DNA from: Phycisphaerae bacterium
GTDB lineage: Bacteria; Planctomycetota; Phycisphaerae; JAJVII01
Direction: 5' to 3'
DNA length: 11,525 bases
Assembly: GCA_028706835.1 (NCBI GenBank)
Contig: JAQTVL010000083.1
Span: forward strand, 1-11,525
Part shown: positions 6,604-11,525 of the stretch, piece after piece
Layout of the letters: every line of letters starts with the position of its first letter
Numbering within the stretch: position 1 is the first letter of the stretch
Position numbers and translations under genes: made by a program
The notes under the pieces: model-generated
What the model saw: the letters and a program-made list of their open reading frames with translations, nothing else
Told to the model about the DNA's origin: nothing
Databases searched by the model: none

Positions 6604-9147
6604 TTGAACACTCGACACCTGTGTACCACTCTACTGGCAATCGTGGTCATTTCCGGACTGTTTACCATAACGCCGGCCTTGGCGCAACCCAAGGCGGGAA
6701 CCGTCGGCGCGGAGGTCGTGCGGACGCCGGCCGACCTCGACACCGGCGTTCCAGCCACCCAGCCGGCCCAGCGAGCCGCCGGCATCGTCGCCGCCAACGA
6801 CTCAGCCGGCAAGGTCCTGTCCGACGAGATGGCGCTCCAGGGCGTCATCTGGTCCAAGGCCAAGGCCTCGGCCAAGGACGCCGTCACCAAGGCCCGCATG
6901 CAACTGGCCAAGCCAAGCGACCAGATGATCAATCTGTCCGCGGATGATTTTGCCATGGCCCGTCGCCTGATCGCGCAGGCCGAGGACGTTCTCCAGAAGA
7001 ACGAGAACGTCGCGATCCCGCAGGAGCTGACAGCCCTGCGCAAGGAGATATCGGACCTCAAGGCCTACATCGCCAGGACCGAAGAAGATGTTCAGGCTCA
7101 GCGCGTCAGGATCGACCGCGCGACCGCGATCGAGAAGAACCGCCACGCCGTCGAACAGGCGGCCCGCCTCCAGCAGCAGCGGATCGACGAGCTGATGAAT
7201 CAGGTGCTCAAAGCGCGGATGGAGAACAACTACTCCACCACCCTGCGGCTGCTGGAAGAGATCATCAAGATCGACCCGAACAACCGCCCGGCCCGGTGGA
7301 TGCTCGAGGATTCCAGGATCACCAGGGACCTGCGAGATCAGTTTGCGATCGACCGGCAGCAGCAGGAGTGGACGGCCAAGAGCTTGCTGTCCGTCCGCAA
7401 GGCCATGACGCCGTATGACGACCCGATCGTCTATCCGACGGCGGACGTGTGGCATGAGCTGATCGAACGGCGAAAGGATTTCAAGGCGGGCATGCCGCCG
7501 GAACCGGCGGCCAATCAGCGCGTCCGCGAGTTGATGGAGCGCACGGTTCCCGAGATCCGGTTCAACGCGATCGGCTTTGAAAACGCACTGGTGTTCCTGC
7601 GCGACCTCCAGCGGGTGAACATCAACCCGAACTGGGCGGCGATGGAAGCGGTCGGCATCACCAAGGCAACCGAGATCACCCTCCAGCTTCGCGACGTCAC
7701 GTTCGAGACGGCCCTTCGCGAATTGCTGACCAAGGCCGCCGGCAAGGAAGGCGTGCTCGACTACATGATCCGCGAGGGCGTGGTCAAGATTTCGACGGTC
7801 GAGGACCTGTCCAGCCTGAAGTACATCCTGGTCTACGACGTCCGCGACCTGCTCCACCCGCTGACCGACTTCAAAGTTCCGGAGGTCGACCGCAGCCTGG
7901 GCAACGGGGGCAATAACAACAACCCTGGCGGTGGCGGTGTCGGTGGTGGCGGTGGCGGTGTGGGCGGCGGCGGTGGCGGTGGTGGTGGTGGTGGCGGCAT
8001 CTTCAACGGCGACAACGCTGGTACCAACCCCCAGAACACCGAGGAGGACCGCAAGACGAAAGTCGAGGGGTTTCTGACCCTCCTGCGGACTACCGTGCTG
8101 CCCGATACCTGGGCGCCCTCCGGCGACGCGAACGTGCTGGAAACCGACGGCCTGCTGGTTGTCAAGCAGACCGCCAACGGGCATCGTGAAATGGCCAAAC
8201 TGCTCGGCCAGCTCCGCGAGCACTCCCGCATGCAGATTACCATTGAGGCCCGGTTCCTCACCATCGAGAGCCAGTTCCTCGAGGACATCGGCTTTGACCT
8301 CGACTTTATTTTCAACCGCGCCACCAGCGAACACTGGAACGCCATCCCGGTCAACGTCGACACCTTCGGCGACGGCCGGCCGGATGCCTCTGGATCGTTC
8401 CTCGATGCGACCGGCAAGAGCGTGCTCCAGCCGGTCGGGGCCGCCGACATCTTCCAGCTAGGCCGGTCCAGCCTGGTAGCGGCGGGCAGTTTCTTCGACG
8501 ACATCCAGGTGGACTTCTTCCTGCGCGCGACCCAGGCCCACCGGCAGAGCACCCGCCTGAACTCGCTGCGGGTAACGCTGCTGAACGGCCACGAGGCTTA
8601 TGTGCTGGTCCAGACCCAGACCGACTATGTGTCGGACCTGACGCCCTCGGTCGCGACCGGCGTGGCGGCCTTCCAGCCGACCGTGTCCCAGTTGATCAAG
8701 GGCATTAGCTTCGGCGTCCGGGCGACGGTGACAGCCGACCGCAAATACGTGATCATGACTGTCTACCCGACGCTGCGCGACGACAGCCTGGCCGGCAGCT
8801 TCAAGTTCCAGACCGCCGGCTCGGGCACAGCCACCGCGTCGGCTACCGGCACCGGAACCGGCACGATCGGCGGCGGCAACGTGGGCGCTCAGGAGGCTGA
8901 GATTCAACTTCGCGCCGCAGCCATCCAGGAAGTTCGCACCACGGTGATGGTCCCCGATCAGGGTACGCTGCTCCTCGGCGGCCAGCGCATCGCCGACGAA
9001 CTCGAGATCGAGACCGGCGTCCCGATCCTGAGCAAGATTCCGATCGTCAAGCGCGCGTTCACCACGCGGACGTTCGTCAAGCGGGAGCGGACGCTGCTGA
9101 TCCTGATCCGTCCGCAGATTCTGATCCCCGACGAACTGGAGCCGTAA
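6604..9147 (+). CDS. Outer-membrane secretin (type II secretion / type IV pilus GspD/PilQ superfamily)
   Basis: This 847-aa protein starts at TTG. It begins with a signal peptide (hydrophobic ~6-24, cleavage after ALA at 27), so it is exported. Residues ~110-210 are charged and probably coiled coil; ~200-240 (NNYSTTLRLLEEIIKIDPNNRPARWML) resemble a TPR-type repeat. Residues ~316-405 form an STN/N0-like domain (IRFNAIGFENALVFLRDL; TFETALRELL; VVKISTVEDL). An almost pure Gly tract (442-465) splits the following region. Residues ~500-840 hold a ring-building domain beginning near MQITIEARFLTIE (~543) and the C-terminal signature VPDQGTLLLGG (~783) followed by VPILSKIPIVKRAF (~806) and LLILIRPQI. 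Such proteins oligomerise into an outer-membrane pore. Lying after PilM and two inner-membrane proteins, it is the likely exit channel of that complex. Unusual features are the long coiled-coil/TPR N-terminus before N0 and the Gly tract. A 14-bp-stem terminator follows. The family call is firm; pilus versus secretion use is open. Confidence 0.92.
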   Translation: MNTRHLCTTLLAIVVISGLFTITPALAQPKAGTVGAEVVRTPADLDTGVPATQPAQRAAGIVAANDSAGKVLSDEMALQGVIWSKAKASAKDAVTKARMQLAKPSDQMINLSADDFAMARRLIAQAEDVLQKNENVAIPQELTALRKEISDLKAYIARTEEDVQAQRVRIDRATAIEKNRHAVEQAARLQQQRIDELMNQVLKARMENNYSTTLRLLEEIIKIDPNNRPARWMLEDSRITRDLRDQFAIDRQQQEWTAKSLLSVRKAMTPYDDPIVYPTADVWHELIERRKDFKAGMPPEPAANQRVRELMERTVPEIRFNAIGFENALVFLRDLQRVNINPNWAAMEAVGITKATEITLQLRDVTFETALRELLTKAAGKEGVLDYMIREGVVKISTVEDLSSLKYILVYDVRDLLHPLTDFKVPEVDRSLGNGGNNNNPGGGGVGGGGGGVGGGGGGGGGGGGIFNGDNAGTNPQNTEEDRKTKVEGFLTLLRTTVLPDTWAPSGDANVLETDGLLVVKQTANGHREMAKLLGQLREHSRMQITIEARFLTIESQFLEDIGFDLDFIFNRATSEHWNAIPVNVDTFGDGRPDASGSFLDATGKSVLQPVGAADIFQLGRSSLVAAGSFFDDIQVDFFLRATQAHRQSTRLNSLRVTLLNGHEAYVLVQTQTDYVSDLTPSVATGVAAFQPTVSQLIKGISFGVRATVTADRKYVIMTVYPTLRDDSLAGSFKFQTAGSGTATASATGTGTGTIGGGNVGAQEAEIQLRAAAIQEVRTTVMVPDQGTLLLGGQRIADELEIETGVPILSKIPIVKRAFTTRTFVKRERTLLILIRPQILIPDELEP
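7927..7998 (+). repeat. GGN trinucleotide tract encoding a polyglycine linker
   Basis: Twenty-four codons encode 22 glycines and 2 valines, ending in 12 consecutive glycines, all GGT or GGC. The tract lies within the secretin between the STN/N0-like domain and the ring-building domain, after an NGGNNNN stretch. Slippage by whole codons would change linker length without breaking the frame. Confidence 0.9.
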
Positions 9148-9179
9148 GGCCCCGCGGGCCCGTATGAATCCCCGACTCG

Positions 9180-9220
9180 AAGCGAGCCGTCGGCCAACCC
9201 CGGCGGCTCGCTTGCTTGTA
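9180..9220 (+). terminator. Hairpin terminator after the secretin gene
   Basis: Bases 9180-9193 pair with 9200-9213 in a 14-bp stem (perfect AAGCGAGCCG/CGGCTCGCTT at the base, one T-G pair inside) with a 6-nt loop. The tail is TTGCTTGT, only moderately T-rich. It begins 32 nt after the secretin stop codon. This is the strongest hairpin in the intergenic DNA. Confidence 0.65.
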
Positions 9221-9240
9221 CGCCCGGAAGCAGATGGGGA

Positions 9241-9386
9241 ACCACAGATGACGAAGCAAGACTTGGCGTAGTTCAAATCAGGGTGACGATCCGGCGGCAG
9301 TCTTCGTTACAGGACGGATGTCCCGTTGGTTTTTGTGATTTGAATTGTGAATTCCTATCCGTGTTTATCGGTGTTCATCTGTGATT
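9241..9386. mobile_element. MITE-like or intergenic repeat element with nested inverted repeats
   Basis: The ends are near-perfect inverted repeats: ACCACAGATG (9241-9250) against CATCTGTGAT (9376-9385, 9 of 10). Inside, TTCAAATCA (9272-9280) and TGATTTGAA (9336-9344) are perfect complements, and ACGAAG..AGACT (9251-9264) can pair with AGTCTTCGT (9299-9307) around a bulge. The right end is three 10-nt tandem units, ATCCGTGTTT, ATCGGTGTTC and ATCTGTGATT (9357-9386). Composition is more AT-rich than the neighbouring genes and no protein is encoded. I read it as a small non-autonomous element; copy number cannot be judged here. It overlaps the end of the hypB-like gene. Confidence 0.45.
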
Positions 9387-10066
9387 TCCCCCCCCCCCCG
9401 TTTCGCTTCCACCTGCCGAGCGATCCATTCGATCCAGGCGTCCAGGCCGGCGGCGGTCTTGGCTGACAGCTCGAAGCGAAGGGCTTCGCCGTTTATCCGC
9501 TGGACATGCCGCCAGTAATACTCGCGGTCGAACTCCAAAAGCTCAGCCAGGTCCATCTTGTTCAGGATGACCGCGGCGGACTTGCGGAATAGCGCTGGAT
9601 ACTTCTCCGGCTTTTCCGGTCCTTCCGTCACCGCGCTCATCGCCACCTTCACGTCCTCGCCGATGTCGAAGCTGGCCGGGCATACCAGGTTGCCCACATT
9701 CTCAATAATCAACAGTTCCGGCAGCGAGCCGATCGTCTTGACCAGTTCACTCACGCCGACCCGCACCAGCGACGGCGACAGGTGGCAGGCGCCCTCGGTG
9801 ACGAGCTGGTAGCTCTCGGCCCCGCGCCCGGCCAGCCGCTCCGCGTCGCGAGCCGTCGCCACGTCGCCCACCAGCACCGCCGTGCGGAACCTGCGGGTCA
9901 GCAGCGGCAGCGAGGCCTCCAGCAACCGCGTCTTGCCGCACCCGGGCCCGCCGATCAGGTCGAGCACGAACGTGCCGGACTTCGCAAAGTCGGCCCGCAG
10001 CCGGCCGGCCTCTTCCTTGGTCGCCTTGAGCACATCCGTCAGCACTTTTACCGTGGTCACAGCCAT
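9365..10066 (-). CDS. hypB: HypB-like nickel-insertion GTPase
   Basis: This 233-aa protein has the HypB G-domain motifs in order: P-loop GGPGCGKT (39-46), GDVATARDAER (67-77), the metal-site Cys-His pair C94-H95 in EGACHL, ENVGNLVCP (122-130, with the second conserved Cys C129), SVTEGPEKPEKYP, NKMD (169-172) and SAK (201-203). HypB binds Ni and hydrolyses GTP to deliver Ni to [NiFe]-hydrogenase precursors, working with HypA in the cytoplasm. There is no N-terminal CxxCGC motif or His-rich stretch, so it is a minimal HypB. Cys43 in the P-loop, usually Ala or Ser, is unusual. The start at 10066 is supported by AGGAGA (10072-10077); an upstream ATG at 10138 would add 24 unconserved residues. The last ~8 residues and stop come from a C12 run and a repeat element, so the natural C-terminus may have been replaced. 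No hydrogenase or other hyp gene is visible, so the client is unknown. Confidence 0.88.
   Translation of the reverse strand: MAVTTVKVLTDVLKATKEEAGRLRADFAKSGTFVLDLIGGPGCGKTRLLEASLPLLTRRFRTAVLVGDVATARDAERLAGRGAESYQLVTEGACHLSPSLVRVGVSELVKTIGSLPELLIIENVGNLVCPASFDIGEDVKVAMSAVTEGPEKPEKYPALFRKSAAVILNKMDLAELLEFDREYYWRHVQRINGEALRFELSAKTAAGLDAWIEWIARQVEAKRGGGEITDEHR
9388..9399. repeat. 12-C homopolymer inside the 3' end of the hypB-like gene
   Basis: Twelve consecutive C on the plus strand read as a poly-G run (Arg-Gly-Gly-Gly-Glu) eight residues or so from the HypB C-terminus. Length changes by slippage would alter only the tail after the G domain. The exact count is also a typical sequencing uncertainty. 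Confidence 0.8.
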
Positions 10067-10071
10067 CAATG

Positions 10072-10077
10072 TCTCCT
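10072..10077 (-). promoter_or_regulatory. Ribosome binding site deciding the hypB start
   Basis: AGGAGA on the minus strand lies just before ATG 10066, with 6 nt between GGAG and a 1-base-shifted core. It favours this start over the in-frame ATG at 10138, which would lie very close to the predicted transcription start. Confidence 0.6.
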
Positions 10078-10114
10078 GAGGGGCCGCCCTCGCATTCGTG
10101 CGCCCTGCGCCAGA

Positions 10115-10140
10115 CACGCAAGCTTCCGTCCCACGCAAGC
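10115..10140. repeat. 9-bp direct repeat between the hypB promoter and gene
   Basis: CACGCAAGC occurs at 10115-10123 and again at 10132-10140, 17 bp start to start, within the expected 5' leader just downstream of the -10 box. It could be a pair of regulator sites or chance; nothing in the sequence names a regulator. Confidence 0.35.
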
Positions 10141-10156
10141 AACGGTCGTTAGCGGC

Positions 10157-10165
10157 ATTATAGCA
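10157..10165 (-). promoter_or_regulatory. Extended -10 promoter of the hypB-like gene
   Basis: The minus strand reads TGCTATAAT: a perfect TATAAT (10157-10162) with the TGn extension (10163-10165). No good -35 box stands 17 nt upstream, as is usual for extended -10 promoters. Transcription would start near 10150, giving an ~84-nt leader. It suggests hypB is transcribed independently of the radical SAM gene 158 nt upstream. Confidence 0.5.
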
Positions 10166-10224
10166 TTCGTCAAACAGAGCCTGGTTCGGCGATGCGGTCG
10201 CGCGCCGGTGGGGAGGCGCTTGGG

Positions 10225-11241
10225 TTAGCGCGGCTGCCTGAAAATCCGCAGGACCTGGTAGCGTCGCAAGGCGGACTTGATGATATTACGCCATCCGAAC
10301 TTCCCGGAGTCGCGGTGCATGTCGCAGCCGGCGCAGGCGGCGATGCCCTGCGGCTGTTTCCGGACCAGCAGGGCTCGCATCTGCCGGGCCTGCCGGCCGT
10401 TCCAGATGGCCGCCAGGTCCTGCTCGAACAGGTTGCCCAGGACCGTCTTGTGTTGCAGGTCGCGGCAGCAGGCGACGACGTCGCCGTTGGACGCCACGAT
10501 GAACTCGAACCACGGATACGGGCAGACGTAGTGCCTTCGCCCGCCGGCCCGGCGAGCGCGTCCGTCCAGGTAGCCGGCCATGTTGTGAAACTCGCGGCGG
10601 TCGACCGGGATCCTGCCGCCGAACAGCGCCGAAAGATCGCGGTGGTTGCCTTCCCGCCGGGCTGGGTCGGGCTCGGCCCAGTGCGAGATGTCCGTCAGGC
10701 GGAGGGCGACGTGGGCGAGGGCGGGGTCCGCGATGATCCCCAGCAGGTTGTCGCGGATCCTCCGCCAGGAGCCCGGCGTGCCGCGGACCCGCTCGAACGT
10801 CGCCTCCTCGGCGCAGAAATCAACGTACAGTGTGTAGTTGCTGACGGGGAATCGGTGCATCCGCTCCGGGCTGACCACCAGCCCGTTGGTGGAAATCAGT
10901 TGGTTGGCAAACCCGCACTGGATCGCCCGGACGATGATCTCGGGAAACTGCTCGTTGAGAAACGGCTCGCCGCCGAGAACCCAGTGCATCGACCGTCCGA
11001 TGAAACCGCCGTCGCGGATCCTGCCCAGCAGCACCGAGGCCCGCTCCGGCGTCAGGTCGCAGGCCGGGGTCTTCTGGAAATGCCGAGGATCGGATTGCGG
11101 GCAGAACTGACACGCAAAGCAGCAGCGGTTGGTGACCTCGATCGCCACGCTCTGCGGCGGGTGTGACAGGACACGCTGCCGGAGCAATTTGTATGAGGCG
11201 ACCGCCCGGGCGGAGTTGATCAGCCTGTGAAATCTGCCCAT
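10225..11241 (-). CDS. Radical SAM protein with C-terminal SPASM domain, substrate unknown
   Basis: This 338-aa protein has the radical SAM cluster motif C40-x3-C44-x2-C47 (TNRCCFACQFCP) near the N-terminus and the GGEP motif at 90-93, which together bind the 4Fe-4S cluster and S-adenosylmethionine. The C-terminal part has a SPASM-type cysteine pattern: C240 in CPYPW, C258-C259 in GDVVACC, then C303-x2-C306 in CAGCD, with GNLFEQDLAAIWNG between, a typical spacer of this family. SPASM proteins use an extra Fe-S cluster and modify peptides, proteins or small molecules; nothing nearby identifies the substrate and no small precursor-peptide gene is evident. The length is usual for the family. The start at 11241 is the only good one; GAGG lies about 12 nt upstream, which is far. 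It is separated from hypB by 158 nt including a promoter, so the two need not be linked in function. Confidence 0.88.
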   Translation of the reverse strand: MGRFHRLINSARAVASYKLLRQRVLSHPPQSVAIEVTNRCCFACQFCPQSDPRHFQKTPACDLTPERASVLLGRIRDGGFIGRSMHWVLGGEPFLNEQFPEIIVRAIQCGFANQLISTNGLVVSPERMHRFPVSNYTLYVDFCAEEATFERVRGTPGSWRRIRDNLLGIIADPALAHVALRLTDISHWAEPDPARREGNHRDLSALFGGRIPVDRREFHNMAGYLDGRARRAGGRRHYVCPYPWFEFIVASNGDVVACCRDLQHKTVLGNLFEQDLAAIWNGRQARQMRALLVRKQPQGIAACAGCDMHRDSGKFGWRNIIKSALRRYQVLRIFRQPR

Positions 11242-11359
11242 GCGGGTTGGCTACCTCGTCCGTTCGGGTCCGCCGAGTCCGACGTTGGGTGGACAGTCTG
11301 CCCTGCAGCGCCAAGGCTGCACTGACTCGCCGTCGGCGGGTTGGCTGGGTCCACGGTCC

Positions 11360-11368
11360 ATCATAACA
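11360..11368 (-). promoter_or_regulatory. Candidate extended -10 promoter of the radical SAM gene
   Basis: The minus strand reads TGTTATGAT: TATGAT (11360-11365, 5 of 6) with a TGn extension (11366-11368). No -35 box is apparent. The leader to ATG 11241 would be about 112 nt, in which I see no gene. Confidence 0.3.
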
Positions 11369-11435
11369 CGAGCCTCGCGGGGACGAGAGGCTTTTCCCTT
11401 TGCCGGACTCCGCCCTGGCTGGTAGCATCGACCTC

Positions 11436-11525
11436 GTGCTCACTCAACCATCGTTTTGGCAGGAGTACCATCGCCAGAAGGGGCCGCAGGCTGGCTTGCC
11501 GAACAAGTTCTCCGTGCTCACCCGG
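11436..11525 (+). CDS. Possible start of a further gene cut by the right edge
   Basis: From GTG 11436 the plus strand is open to the edge (30 codons; the frame is open back to 11367, with a possible TTG start at 11400). It has GC-rich third positions and a plausible beginning, VLTQPSFWQEYHRQKG. Two minus-strand frames are also open through part of this stretch and cannot be excluded. No clear Shine-Dalgarno precedes the GTG, and the peptide resembles no family I recognise. Confidence 0.22.
   Translation, partial: MLTQPSFWQEYHRQKGPQAGLPNKFSVLTR

Noticed and set aside
6802..8334. 510-codon open frame on the minus strand opposite the secretin
   Set aside because: It covers signature secretin regions of the real gene, and its Thr/Ala repeats mirror the GGN tract.
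9357..9386. 10-nt tandem units as a CRISPR array or iteron origin
   Set aside because: Units are only 10 nt, directly adjacent with no spacers, just three copies, and no cas or replication gene is near.
10067..10138. Upstream ATG 10138 as hypB start
   Set aside because: It adds 24 unconserved residues and lies only about 12 nt from the predicted transcription start; the 10066 start has a good Shine-Dalgarno.
10192..11166. 324-codon plus-strand open frame opposite the radical SAM gene
   Set aside because: The minus strand has CxxxCxxC, GGEP and SPASM cysteines in order; the plus frame is low-complexity shadow.
11371..11395. Hairpin AGCCTC/GAGGCT followed by TTTT on the plus strand
   Set aside because: It looks like a weak terminator (6-bp stem, 10-nt loop), but no plus-strand gene ends before it; left unassigned.

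Overview
The window is GC-rich bacterial DNA with strongly GC-biased third codon positions, which produces long false ORFs on the opposite strand. I infer a member of the PVC superphylum, most likely a planctomycete (Phycisphaerae-like). The basis is the gene set: an envelope cluster running PilM, two large single-pass membrane proteins with Pro/Gly-rich linkers, then a secretin with a signal peptide. This order resembles the Amuc_1101-1100-1099-1098 cluster of Akkermansia as I remember it. The phylum call is inference; no rRNA is present.

Layout. (1) 1-644, minus: N-terminal part of an MtaB-type tRNA methylthiotransferase running off the left edge. Its linker DNA holds four perfect inverted repeats. 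(2) 645-878: divergent intergenic region with a candidate plus-strand promoter whose -10 box lies between two identical 8-bp palindromes. (3) 879-6270, plus: three tightly spaced genes (gaps of 31 and 24 nt), all with a GGGAG Shine-Dalgarno sequence 6 nt before ATG. They are a PilM protein extended by a PilN-like membrane segment and a further C-terminal region, a PilO/PilN-like inner-membrane protein, and a membrane-anchored protein with a fibronectin-III-like segment. (4) 6271-6603: a 333-nt non-coding leader with a 9-bp inverted repeat. (5) 6604-9147, plus: an 847-aa secretin starting at TTG, followed by a strong hairpin terminator. (6) 9214-9386: a small MITE-like or intergenic repeat with nested inverted repeats; its right end supplies the last codons and stop of the next gene. 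(7) 9365-10066, minus: HypB-like GTPase behind its own extended -10 promoter. (8) 10225-11241, minus: radical SAM/SPASM protein. (9) 11242-11525: mostly non-coding, with a weak hint of a gene entering at the right edge.

The four plus-strand genes plausibly build one envelope-spanning complex. The cytoplasmic actin-like PilM domain is tethered in cis to a PilN-like membrane anchor, two further inner-membrane proteins reach across the periplasm, and the secretin forms the outer-membrane pore. No pilin, PilB/PilT ATPase or prepilin peptidase is visible here, so the system is either a type IV pilus with its motor encoded elsewhere or a lineage-specific relative. The right-hand genes (HypB and radical SAM) are functionally unrelated to it.
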